NCBI GenBank assembly: GCA_019426215.1
Contig: CM033395.1
Location: 16,606,569 to 16,670,568, forward strand
Origin: Buddleja alternifolia
Taxonomy: Eukaryota > Streptophyta > Magnoliopsida > Lamiales > Scrophulariaceae
Length of the DNA stretch: 64,000 nucleotides
Reading direction: 5' to 3'
Made by a program: the position numbers and the translations under genes. The notes under the pieces were generated by a model. The model was given only the letters and a program-made list of their open reading frames with translations. It searched no databases and was not told the DNA's origin. This document shows positions 44,141 through 54,294 of the stretch, piece after piece (position 1 is the stretch's first letter; each line of letters starts with the position of its first letter).

Positions 44141-47013
44141 CTTGCACATGAGTTATAACTTATACCCTGCCAACTAATAACAGAAAAGGATCATACAGCC
44201 GATAACATGTTTTCCTGAGATGAAAGCAAAGTCTAGTCCAGTATAGCATGTGGATGTCATATCCATCTTCTAACCACATAAAAGTCTTGCAACCATTGCA
44301 TAGCCACACATTTAAATAAAAGGCTGCAATTGTTATTGATAGGAACATTTTGGTTGAGAAACTAAATATACTGACACAACAACGACAACAAAAGAAAGCA
44401 TTGGAAACTCAATAAGACAATCTTTCTCCCACAATGAGTGATACAAAAACTCATAGCCAATGATTTTTTACATCCGATCCACTGTTCTTTTTGTGTCTTC
44501 TGGCCATTTAGCCCACTAAAGAGTACCCATAGATAAGGGGAAAACTAAGTCGATACACAAGTAACTTATATTGCATTATTAATGGCACACAAAGTGGATT
44601 TTGTGCTGCATATGGTATGACAATGGGCAAAATACAGTGAAGATGACTAAAAATTAAATAAATCGTCTTTGATGCATTTATCAATGTGAATTCAAAAGAA
44701 AAAGGATAAAAATAGCAGTATTTTAACCAAAAAGATAATTTTCAAATTATACTTTTCAAGTGACATTTTCTTTTTATTAATTTAAGACTTGTAGAGGGAT
44801 CAAATGGATATTTTTCGAATTCATTAAGCTTTCTGAATGCAGCAAACTGCTGCACATGATAGTTTTCCCGAATTTCACAGAAGAAAGGTCATTTTATATA
44901 TAAATTACCAAATAAATAAAGATCAAAAAATCCAAACAAAACAGAAAAAAGAATTACCTCAGAATTCTGTCAAACTTCAAGGTTTCACACAGCAGCAGAA
45001 GACATGAACCCCAAAAAAAAAAGTCAAAAAAAAAAAAAATCTCATTTGTTTTTACCAGATTACACTGAGAGACAAACATAAGTTCCACAATAATAAAAGA
45101 CAATTTATACCCAAGCTTCAAATGCATGAAACATAACACAATTACTGGATAATTCACAAGAACTTGAAAATTCTTGACACAGCTAACTGATTGTAAGGCA
45201 GAGAAGACAAGAACAAAGAATCTAAAGATTATACAACTTCACAAATATAAACGACTCCCAAGAGTGTAAGATCATCGGTTTCAAACGGAAGAATAAATTC
45301 AGAAATTTCAAGCCAAAATCTGATTCAGCCGAAAATCCGAAGTTTTCGAAACAAAAGTGAAGATGGAAGCCCACTTTAAGCTGACAAACAAATTCAGAAA
45401 TTGAAAGCCAAAATCTGAAGCAGCCTAGAATGCGAAATCATTTTTTTTCTGAAACAAATCGAAGCTGGAAAATTAAAAAATCAAAAGAAAGAGTCCCCTA
45501 TTTCAACGAGGTGGACAGCCAAAAAATGGAAAAAACTAAGCCGCACCCACAATTGAAACAAATATGGAGTGCAAATTATTCATTGTTCTAACAAATTGTA
45601 ATAGAGTTATGTTTCCAATATCAGCCTTTAAAATCCTTGGTGTGAACTTCACGGGAAAAAATATTAGATAAAAACCGCCTCTAGCAAGAAGTATGCGCCA
45701 CAAATTTAAGTGAACTACCTGTTTACAGCAGTCTGATACAGTCGGAAAGTTCAAAGGGACAAAAAAAAAAAAGTATCCGTTTCTTCCCTCTACCGAGTCT
45801 CAATTTAACCAAAACAAAAAGGTGACCCAAAAATAATTCAGAGTCGTTTCTGTACACCTCTTTTGTTTCTTTATAAATATTAAAGCCGAAATGTGGAACC
45901 GACATAAGCTAACAATAGCTACCAGCCATCGCATCACCACTCATTAAAGTGATAGCTAAAGTTGTTGGAGTGCAGCATGAGCATCAAATATTGAACGAAA
46001 TTTAAATTCAGCTCTAACACACATGACCACTCATTAATTTAGATCGTTAAAAGCTTAAAATTGTCCAATCTTTTTTCGGTATTTCTCCACACCTACACTA
46101 CGGGCACACAGAAACACATGTGTAGAATACATAAACTTCAATTTTAGTAATCTTTACTAATTAAATAGCAAACTGCTACACATACGGTGGTTTCCCCAAT
46201 TTCACGCTGAACAATTCATATTATGTGAGTCACCGAACCAATAGTACTACTACTCCTAAAGAAAATATATCTAATACATACATACATACATACAGAGGCC
46301 CAATGAAGAAAAAAGATTCAGTTTTTCCTCCACCCACCTCAATCAAAAACAAAAAAACAAATGAAAAGTATAAGATTTGGTTTGACAAAGAAAATGAAGT
46401 ATCAGTTCTCTAAACCAATAGAAAACCATTTTGAAATCCTACTTCTATTTTTGGACAAAGCATTTGTTCTATTTGTCAATAAGAATTCAGCTACAACAGC
46501 GTGGAATATAGTCGGTACAAGCCCCTGTTGCATGCAGAGAGATTTTTGTGAATTAGAGGAGTCCATATTAAGATTCTAGATGCTTGGTTTTTGATACCTC
46601 ACATATAGACAGTTAAGGCTGTGTTCACCAAAAGCTGATATAATCCACAAAAAAACAAAGAAAATAGATAATAGAATCTCCTCTGCCGTCTTCAACCGTA
46701 AAACCCACCCACCCTTCAAAAATCAAGAGGCCCACAACAAGAAGAAGAAATTGCCCTTATTTCGTCACTTCTAAGTCGAAATATTCAAAGGAAGTCAGCT
46801 TAATTTACCTTACTAAACCCACAAAGTTTTTCTCCAAATTTTCCTCTACCCAAAACAGTAACAACACATACAAACAAACATTAAAAGAAGAGAATAACAC
46901 CAAATAGTCAGATAGAAAATCGCAGGAGCAACAAAACGCAAAAGTCGATCGATATACAAACAAAAGCAAGAAATTCGGATAAATGAGAAAAAGATAATCT
47001 CAAAATTATTACC

Positions 47014-47150
47014 GTGACAGATATGGCAAAGAATTTTCCGTCTTGTCTTCGGAATCTGAGTCCGTCTCGTGTTCGCCGGAGATGAAACCTCAGAGAGGGA
47101 GGAGTAGGCGGAGAGAGAGAGACGTACTAGCGGGGTTGGAATTTGGAAAG
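47014..47150 (-). other. BDP1: BDP1 5' UTR exon (non-coding exon 1)
   Basis: Minus strand, CT-rich leader (CTCTCTCTCTCCGCC) ending in GTCACG before a GTAATA donor at 47013. It joins the ATG-bearing exon at 41106 in the non-coding region, 10 nt before the ATG. The upstream limit is a guess; no clear TATA box was found. Confidence 0.65.
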
Positions 47151-47163
47151 GGGGAAGTTTTTG

Positions 47164-47656
47164 GGTATGTTTGTTTATGTGTTTGAGATGAAATTTTGAA
47201 AATTTATCGGGAAATGTGTATTATATGGATTCGTGTGAGAATTATTGATGTGATGTGTGTTATGTTTGTTTATGTTTTTAAATAGTGGTTGAGATTTGTA
47301 AAATATAAGTTAAATAATTGAGTTAGTTATTTGTGTAATGATTATGTGAATAAATAAATAATAAAATAAGATAGATAGATAAATAAAGTTAATTTAATAT
47401 TAATATATTTTGAAATTTGAAATTTATTATTAATATATAATAAAAGTGGAAAATTGAATAGAAAATTAATGATTGGAGGAAATGATGTTGATTGATAAAT
47501 GTGTGAAATGATTGATATAGTGAGTGATAGGTAGTTTATATGGGGAATTGAAAAAGTTAAGTAGAATTTAAATGAAAATGGTTTGTGTTATGGATTTTTA
47601 GAATTTTGTGATTCAGAATATTGAAAATGGAATTTGAAAACATAAACAAACAAGGC
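47164..47656. mobile_element. Candidate hAT-like MITE at the BDP1 promoter
   Basis: Left GGGTATGTTTGTTTATGTG and right CATAAACAAACAAGGCC are inverted. AT-rich interior of about 490 bp with a further internal TGTTTGTTTATG copy. No clean target duplication. It begins within about 15 bp of the presumed BDP1 transcription start. Confidence 0.45.
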
Positions 47657-47707
47657 CTTTGTTTTTCTAAAATTATTATTTTTATTATTACTTTTGATTT
47701 ACATGAC

Positions 47708-47880
47708 GGAAAAATTGCATTTTTTGTACAGTAATGTGGTCTGCACGTTTTTTTGATACATTAATATGGGGGTAGCAATTTCGGTACACTATTGGACAAA
47801 AAATTGGCAATTTCAATACATATCGCCGAAAATTGCTGACATGGCGCCAAAAATTGCTGACGTGGCCGCCGAAAAATGTC
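47708..47880 (+). repeat. Left terminal inverted repeat of the 10-kb element
   Basis: About 170 bp, inverted match to 57603-57766. GCTGACRTGGC words near the inner edge are repeated several times (47836-47955). Confidence 0.8.
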
Positions 47881-48059
47881 AAAATTGAGAATTTTCCAAA
47901 ATGGAGGGAAAATTGCTGATGTGGCCGCCAAGTGGGCAATAAATTAATGACGTGGCCGGCCATGTGTCACTTTTGTGGATTAAAATGCAATTTAACACAA
48001 ATATTGAGGGCATTTTTGTCATTTTTTATCCACCCTATTCTCTCTCTCTACTTCATCTT

Positions 48060-48325
48060 TTTCACCAAAACACCCACTCATTCACACACACACACATATA
48101 TACACGCAGACACACATATATATATATATATAAACACGCGCACACACACACATATGCACACACGCAGACACACACACATATACACATAAATACACATATA
48201 CATAACATATGTGTACATATGTATATATATTATAATTATATAGTAATATTACATATATATATATATAAATAAATAAAAATAAAATAATTACTGTTACAAT
48301 GAACAGTAATTATATATATATAGAC
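48060..48325. repeat. (CA)n/(TA)n satellite and first copy of a hairpin-bearing repeat
   Basis: CACACA and TATATA runs, then a unit (CATAACATATGTGTACATAT... to ACAGTAATTATATATA) that recurs at about 55785-55945, 55946-56101 and 57280-57480. In this copy the hairpin core is deleted, leaving CTGTTACAATGAACAG. Apparent open frames here are artefacts of the microsatellite. Confidence 0.8.
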
Positions 48326-48335
48326 ACACACACAT

Positions 48336-48738
48336 AAGCATTTTTTAATCTTTTTACAACTATTAAATGATGGCAAGGAGTTTTAAATAAAACTTGATAG
48401 GCTATAGTATCAAAGGTCACTTTGGGAAAGAGTTGCAGAAAGTTATTGTTTAATAAAATATCTGTACTGGAATTATGAAAATAAAATGGTGGACATTTTA
48501 TTAAATATGTTCCTAGTATGATAATTGGTTTTTCTATTCCTTTATTGATTTCTATAATATTATTAGATATATCTTTTCCTTTTATTGTTTTAAGATTTTG
48601 ATGATATTCTTTTGGAAAACAATCTGGTTTGCATAAACATGATCCTGAACCATTATCTATATAAGCTGCAAAATATTCTGATTTATAATCTTTATATGTA
48701 ATTGCTATTGGTATATATATACTGTACGGACTGGTCAT
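48336..48738 (-). pseudogene. EPRV pol ORF start: aspartic protease-like domain, cut by the junction
   Basis: The frame opens at 48738 and overlaps the movement-protein stop by 4 nt (ATGA). It shows a retropepsin-like active-site region YIDNGSGSC (residue 28 onward) and a second conserved block DILLNNNFLQLF (about residue 93), the arrangement of caulimovirid proteases at the start of pol. The usual D-T/S-G is D-N-G here. Viral similarity stops at about 48336 and the remaining frame to 48310 is flanking satellite. The rest of pol is at the opposite end of the insert. Confidence 0.8.
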
Positions 48739-50051
48739 TTTGGTATATAAATTAATTTATTATTATATATTATTTTTATCCCATATTCAGTTATTTGATA
48801 TGGTTTAACACTATCTAAAAATGTTAATCCTAACATGATTTCTAAAGTATCATTCATGCCTTCATTTTCTATTAGTAGTCGAAGATTAATAGTTTCATTT
48901 CCAAATTTTAATACAGTATCTACTATTTCATTTATTTCATGTTTTTCCCCATTAAAATTTATATATTGATGAGGGTTTTCTAAAGTATATCTTTGTAAAC
49001 TTTTACATAGGTTATGACTTATATAGTTTCCATTTGCTCCTGTGTCTATAAGAATATTCACAGGTTCAAATGTTATCCCATTATAATATTCTCCTTTTAT
49101 TTCATAATTCCGGAGGTTATCATTTTTAGCAATTAAAGATAAATCAGAATGTTTTGCTGACATAGATCGTCTAGGTTTGCTTATTACTTCTTTAGAAGTA
49201 AAAGTTAATTTTGGTGATAAAACATTAGAAGTTATTAAAGGTTTATTATCTTGTAAATCTAAGTCTAAAGGGGTATCTTTTATTTCCTGTATTTGTGGTA
49301 AAGTAGGTAATTGTATAGAACTAATACTATTAAATAAATCAGGAAATTCTATAGTATCTTTTATGGCAAAGCAATCTGAATGATGAGAATTAGATATGGC
49401 ATAAGATATCATATATGTGATAGAATAAGGTCGATTATGTTGATGAAAGAAATCTTTCCTTTTAAAGTTTTGAATTAAACTTAATGTTTTATTAAAATCT
49501 TTATCTTTAAGGTGATAGGATATTTTGGGATAAATGTTAAATTTTAATTTTTTATATTGTAAATTTCTGCGCAATATTCCTAAACAGGCTTCTTCTCTAT
49601 TTTTTATTCTATTATCCATTATTGCTAGATCTATTGGGGTATCTAATCCTTCTCTGAAAGTAGATTTTATAATGATCTGAATAGCTTCAATATGAATCCA
49701 TCCTAATTTTTCTCTTATTTCAGGCTTTATTTTATTTATTTTATCTTGTAAATCCTTCTTGTCTAGCAAAGGTATCAAAACTTTATTTGAAGTTAAAGAG
49801 ACTTCTAAAGCTCTTTCATTTATACTTAGTCCATAAAATAAATAATGTTTCCTAGATTTTATTCCTAATTTTTCTAGAGTATTTACTCTGAATCCTGAAT
49901 AATTTGATAAAGAAAATTTTTCCTTTTGTATCTTTTCTAATTTTCTTTTATCAATTAATATTTCTTGTTTATATTCTCCATTTTGTTCTATAGTATTATC
50001 TATAGTAAAATTATCATCTTGTGATGAAGAACTAGCTTCTATTTCATTCAT
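48735..50051 (-). CDS. EPRV movement protein with C-terminal retropepsin-like domain
   Basis: 438 codons, open. The N-terminal 60-240 region has the features of the 30K movement-protein superfamily of caulimovirids (YGLSINERALEVSLTS, then VLIPLLD, then WIHIEAIQIIIKSTF, then SDCFAI), which enlarge plasmodesmata for cell-to-cell spread. After a linker rich in Pro/Leu (240-300), residues 315-438 form a second globular part with ILIDTGANGNYIS (Asp336) and IMLGLTFLD (about 405-413), both hallmarks of a retropepsin fold. The ATG overlaps the capsid stop by 8 nt. Carrying a protease-like domain here, just before the pol protease, is unusual. The frame is intact, but the copy as a whole is not. Confidence 0.8.
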   Translation of the reverse strand: MNEIEASSSSQDDNFTIDNTIEQNGEYKQEILIDKRKLEKIQKEKFSLSNYSGFRVNTLEKLGIKSRKHYLFYGLSINERALEVSLTSNKVLIPLLDKKDLQDKINKIKPEIREKLGWIHIEAIQIIIKSTFREGLDTPIDLAIMDNRIKNREEACLGILRRNLQYKKLKFNIYPKISYHLKDKDFNKTLSLIQNFKRKDFFHQHNRPYSITYMISYAISNSHHSDCFAIKDTIEFPDLFNSISSIQLPTLPQIQEIKDTPLDLDLQDNKPLITSNVLSPKLTFTSKEVISKPRRSMSAKHSDLSLIAKNDNLRNYEIKGEYYNGITFEPVNILIDTGANGNYISHNLCKSLQRYTLENPHQYINFNGEKHEINEIVDTVLKFGNETINLRLLIENEGMNDTLEIMLGLTFLDSVKPYQITEYGIKIIYNNKLIYIPK

Positions 50052-51360
50052 TATCGGATGAACTAGTATATTCGGTTTCGATTAAAATAAATATACTTTC
50101 ATCTGTACTTAATTCTTCAAAATCATTAATTTGTATAAATTCTTCATTATTTATTAAATCTTCATCTACTTCAATTTTTTTCTTATTTTTATCTTGTCTT
50201 CTAGGGCATTTGTCAGCATAATGTCCTAATTCATTGCAATAATAACGTCTGCATTCTTTAACACTTTTCTTTCTTCGCTTGAAAAATGGTTGTTTAGGTT
50301 TCTTATATTTTTGTCTTTTATAAAAATGAGATCTTCTTCTTTTAAAATATTTCTTTTTAAATTGTTTTTTCTTTTTATATTTTCTTTTAATTTTTCCATA
50401 ATAATAAGGACTATCACATCCGATTAATAAATGCATTTTTGGTTTATCACAACATAAAGTAACTCGTTTTCTTAATCCTCGGGTTAATTTTGCTAGTATA
50501 GCATCACCACACCATTCACTCATCTTATCACGTACATGATTTATTCATTTTCCTAATGTATCTGTTACTCCAGAATTATATGTATCTAATAATTTTTGTC
50601 CCCAAGGGTCAGGTATCTTGGTGAAAAATAAAGTTAAAAAGTGATTCATATTAGTAACTTGATTATAAATATGATAATAATAATCTTGAAATACACAAAT
50701 ATATTTATCAATTTCACAAATATCGCATAATTGTAATCTCATAAGAGCTATCATATATTTTTCAACAGTTTGTGCATCTTTAAAGAAATTACCTTCTCCA
50801 CAAAATTCCAATTTAAGTGTTTCAACGGCTTTCGTTATTATATTAGAAAGGTTATCGTCTTCAAAAATAGTTGTAACTATTTCGTTAGGCAGATTTTGCC
50901 AATATCTTAGAGCGCTATTAAGGAGACTTCTTTCAATAAAATGTCTTGTAGTAGGTATATCCATTTTGTTAATGGTGACTGATATTCTCAAAGCAGTTTC
51001 CCATTTATCTATAGCTTCTTCAGTGTTGTTTATACAATCTAAATCTAGATAAATACCAAATGGATTAATCGGTTCACCTTTCATTTTATCATAAGGAGTA
51101 TATCTGTCTATTACCTGTGAAGTAGTACTTAAACCTGCATATCCTCTTATGGGTTTACCAAAACTATCCAACTTAGGAGGATTTGCACTAGTACTAGGAA
51201 TATCTGTTATATTAGGGTTAAAATCAGTTGTCATTTCTGCCGGTTTATCTGTTTTAAGATTTATAAAATTTTTATTTTTATCGAATTCATTAATATCTAA
51301 ATTTCCTATTTGTGTAATTAAATTATCCATATCAGAAAATTCTTCTTCTTCACTACTCAT
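50044..51360 (-). pseudogene. EPRV capsid protein, interrupted by an in-frame stop
   Basis: One frame from 51360 to 50044 interrupted by TGA at 50547-50545. The first part (271 codons) starts with an acidic, Asp/Glu-rich head and contains the capsid core (IYLDLDCINNTEEAIDKWET, then ALRYWQNLP, then EKYMIALMRLQLCDICEIDKYICVF). The second part is very Lys/Arg-rich and carries a zinc-knuckle-like RRYYCNELGHYADKCP, then an acidic tail. The first Cys of the standard C-x2-C-x4-H-x4-C appears to be Arg. Capsids of this family bind the genome through this basic and knuckle region. The start overlaps the upstream ORF stop by 8 nt. Confidence 0.85.
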
Positions 51361-51718
51361 TATTTCCTTTATATCCTTTAGGTATTTTTAAGGTTTCTAA
51401 ATGATGTTTTAAATAATTCATATGAGTCGTAGAAGGTGATTTTATCTTTTCTAGACTAACTTTTTCAAGATCTACAATTTCTTTTTCTTTTTCTATTATT
51501 TTTTCTTTATCTTTAGATTTATTTTGGATTAAAGTTCTGATTAGAGATGATACTTTTTCTACTTCTAATATAATCTGATCTCCATAATAGATTATAGTTT
51601 TCTGTAATTCTTGCATATCACGATCTGCTTTAATAGGATGTTCTCCTAAACTAATCATATTAAATTTATTTCCAGACATTTTCTTAATCAGAATTATAAA
51701 TCCAATCATCATCATCAA
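51353..51718 (-). CDS. EPRV small ORF, coiled coil, virion-associated-protein-like
   Basis: 121 codons. After a hydrophobic N-terminal run (MMMMIGFIILI), most of the protein is a Lys/Glu-rich helix with heptad character (about residues 30-95: QELQKTIIYYGDQIILEVEK... and KEKEIVDLEKVSLEKI). Position just before the capsid and coiled-coil character suggest the virion-associated protein of caulimovirids, which links capsids to the movement machinery. This is inference. Overlaps both neighbours by a few to 35 nt. Confidence 0.55.
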   Translation of the reverse strand: MMMMIGFIILIKKMSGNKFNMISLGEHPIKADRDMQELQKTIIYYGDQIILEVEKVSSLIRTLIQNKSKDKEKIIEKEKEIVDLEKVSLEKIKSPSTTHMNYLKHHLETLKIPKGYKGNNE

Positions 51719-52082
51719 CTATATAATCAAGATAGTCAAAACTTTCATCACATTCTATGTTAATAATATCATCAGAAGGTAAAAATATCTCATTACTTTC
51801 TAAATTTAAGGAAATATTTTCGGGTAAATTATCAAGTATGGCTCTGATACCATCTGGGATGGCACCAGAAGCAAGCGCAGCAAAATCAGAGTTGTAGAAA
51901 CTTTCAAAATCAAAGTTATCAAAATATCGTATTATATTGATAATATCATGAAAATTAATCAAATTAGTAAAATAAGAATTATCATAGATATGGATGATTA
52001 AACAGGGAAGCATAATATTATCTAGATTATCTAAAAAGAAATAAAAATATCGATTATCAGACAAAATAATATAAAAGATCAT
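51684..52082 (-). CDS. EPRV small ORF of unknown function spanning the primer site
   Basis: 132 codons, acidic and rich in Ile, Phe and Asn; no domain recognised. The tRNA-Met primer site (51841-51852) lies inside this frame. Either the true start is internal, or the upstream part is a chance extension into the leader. It overlaps the next ORF by 35 nt. Confidence 0.45.
   Translation of the reverse strand: MIFYIILSDNRYFYFFLDNLDNIMLPCLIIHIYDNSYFTNLINFHDIINIIRYFDNFDFESFYNSDFAALASGAIPDGIRAILDNLPENISLNLESNEIFLPSDDIINIECDESFDYLDYIVDDDDWIYNSD
51841..51852 (-). promoter_or_regulatory. EPRV minus-strand primer site (tRNA-Met)
   Basis: TGGTATCAGAGC on the minus strand, the conventional position 1 of caulimovirid genomes. 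It lies about 1 kb downstream of the TATA box, giving a long leader. Confidence 0.88.
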
Positions 52083-53181
52083 TGGAAATAAACAGTAAAG
52101 GATTTAAGCTGCTAATCTATTTAAATATGTATTAACAAAGTTTAATTCTTGTGCCAAACATTGTTCTATATGAGTTTGAACACTATGTTGGTAAGTTATA
52201 TTTTGTCTAGAAAATTCAGGTGCATTTTTTATATCCTGCCAATACGATATACTTTTCAGAAGATAATATCTTCTTTTCTGAAATCTTTTTATGATATTAG
52301 GACATCTATAATTTTTAACATAATAAGGATCTAGAATTGGATCAGGGACTCCAATTCTTCCTAAATATCGTTGATGAACAGGCTGAATATAATATATCGG
52401 ACAATATGATTATGAACATACAAATGAGGCATAATAACATGAAGAAATTTCTTCTACCAAACATCACATAGAGAATTTATTATCCATCAAACATTTAAAA
52501 CTTAGAGGTCCAACACGCTTCCTTACCTCAAAATGTCTTTGACCAATATGCTACTGGGTCACACCATGAGACTTTTACCAGGCATTTCAGCCCCAACCTG
52601 CTTCTTCTTAAAAACAGGTAACTTCCCTATGGCTCCTTCAGCAGCATTCTGCACAGCCTACCTTCGTTTCCTACTTGTAGGCGTACCACTATGAACTAAA
52701 GAAATAATATTGGCACTCTTTAATTTTAAATGCAGATAGAATAATAAAATACTCTTATATGATATCTGGGAGAAGAAGTAGTGTTTTATTCAAACATAAT
52801 GTTACAAAGGAGTATTTTTACAAGGATTGTTTGAAGGCTTGTGAAGAGAATTCTAAGGCTTCTATTCTGTATTCTTCAGCCCCCCCCCCCCCCCCCCCTT
52901 CTCTATTTTGCCTTCATTCTTATTTATAGGCGTTTAAACCGCCATATTATTCTAGATGAGCTGACTCAGCTTATTTACAATAGTTCTATCTTATCTTTAT
53001 TCTACGGATTACATTATCTTTTTCTTCTAATCTTCAAGACTTTTGCCGACGTGTCCCTTATCTTGAACAGTAACTTGGCCACGACTCTTTTCTTTGAGAC
53101 TAATCTTTCTCCGAGGGTCTTCTATAATCTTCTTTATTTTGTCTTTTGTGTGACTCATATCTTCAACTTTTCTTCATATCT
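52083..53181 (-). promoter_or_regulatory. EPRV intergenic region: promoter, poly(A) signal and leader
   Basis: Minus strand: CCTATAAATA at 52930-52921 is the TATA box. A 19-nt G run (C run on plus, 52880-52898) follows close to the expected start. AATAAA at 52790-52785 lies about 100 nt downstream, matching the short terminal redundancy of pregenomic RNA in this family. Upstream (52940-53170) there are many AAGATA / GATAAG words and an ACGTCGGC-like motif near 53048, similar in kind to plant enhancer motifs in other caulimovirid promoters. From about 52780 to 52083 the leader has short frames but no gene. Confidence 0.75.
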
Positions 53182-54294
53182 TTAGTCACTATCAGTAGTG
53201 ATGAAAACTCCTGACATGTCTTCTTTATCTTCTTGTCTTCCTTTCATTGGAGAGCAGATCGGGCACGTTCCTTTAGTATGCTGACGGAATTGACATATCT
53301 TGGCTTGAGCTTGAGGACTGGATTCAATGATTCTTGAATCGAGCCATTTTATCTTTGTTTGCAAATATCTGCTTGCCGCTTCTGGAGTCTTTTTTGCAGG
53401 GCTAATCATCACAGAAGAATGCATCTTTTTTCCTCCATATGTTCTAAATCCTCTTTTAAAGCTATTTTTCATGCTTTGTAATACAATACGGATTCCAATA
53501 GCTCGTCGGTAATGAATATATTTTTCATCAAATTTTTGAAATGTTTTACGATTATCAGTCTGAATTGTGTAAGCCATAGCTTTTCCAATCTGAATAAAAT
53601 GATAAGCTGGAAATCTTTTTTCTTGATAAAAATCAGGTCCGGCAGAGAAGAATTTTATCATTAAAATATCTTTTGGCGATACAGTAGGGTTATTAAGATA
53701 ATAATCTTTTACTCCTTCTACTATCCAATAAGGTAATAATTTTATCTCTGGAAAATCTGGACTGCTTAAATAAATCGAATTGATGGCACCAAAATCGTAC
53801 CATTTTCTTATCTCTTCAGGAGAGCTATCTTGTATAAAATTTACTCGGGGATAAATACCAGAAAAGTCAACATATCGATAATCATTGTTAGAGAGATTGA
53901 AAAGTTCTCTCATTATCTGTGATTGAGATTCAACTCCTGGACTTATTGTGGACAAAGATTTTATTTTAAAAGTTGTTTCTACTCTAGGAGTTCCTATCTT
54001 CATGGGTCTAAGAGAAATATCTTTCATTGATTCATCGGTGGATTTATCATCAGTTTTTATAGATTCATTTTTTAATTGTTGTAATAAACCTTTTATCCTA
54101 TGTAAATTTATTTCAAAATTATTAATCCTATTATTGATACTTTTACATTCAGAAATTAACAGATCTGAAACTTGTGAAGGTAATCCGGGTGCATAAGCAA
54201 TATCTAGAATATCAGAAGTATTCTCTTTTGCAGAGTTTATCTGGGCTTCTGAATCATCAATCTGTAGAAGTATCAGAGACTTGATCTCTTCCAT
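53182..54294 (-). CDS. EPRV last ORF, unknown function (transactivator position)
   Basis: 370 codons, open, overlapping the RNase H frame end. Residues 1-100 are helix-rich and could be coiled. A middle globular part (about 125-290) holds YRYVDFSGIYPRV, WYDFGAINSIYL and FFSAGPDFYQE. A basic segment with KRGFRTYGGKK follows (about 280). Near the end lies CQFRQHTKGTCPIC (334-347), a possible metal site with C-x4-H-x4-C-x2-C spacing. The position matches the translational transactivator/inclusion-body ORF of caulimovirids, but I do not see that family's hallmark motif, so function is left open. Confidence 0.7.
   Translation of the reverse strand: MEEIKSLILLQIDDSEAQINSAKENTSDILDIAYAPGLPSQVSDLLISECKSINNRINNFEINLHRIKGLLQQLKNESIKTDDKSTDESMKDISLRPMKIGTPRVETTFKIKSLSTISPGVESQSQIMRELFNLSNNDYRYVDFSGIYPRVNFIQDSSPEEIRKWYDFGAINSIYLSSPDFPEIKLLPYWIVEGVKDYYLNNPTVSPKDILMIKFFSAGPDFYQEKRFPAYHFIQIGKAMAYTIQTDNRKTFQKFDEKYIHYRRAIGIRIVLQSMKNSFKRGFRTYGGKKMHSSVMISPAKKTPEAASRYLQTKIKWLDSRIIESSPQAQAKICQFRQHTKGTCPICSPMKGRQEDKEDMSGVFITTDSD

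Larger units (their letters stand above)
41107..47013 (-). other. First intron of BDP1 (5.9 kb, in the 5' UTR)
   Basis: It runs from the donor CACG|GTAATA at 47013 to the acceptor TTGATTCAG|GTAATC at 41107. It contains a Helitron 3' end (41924-41970) and a 782-bp hAT element (43359-44140). The rest is AT-rich with no reading frame I can support. A long 5' UTR intron can host enhancers; none is visible by eye. Confidence 0.75.

Noticed and set aside
47932..48272. 85- and 106-codon frames rich in Thr/His and Tyr/Ile
   Set aside because: They are translations of the CA/TA microsatellite and transposon terminus.
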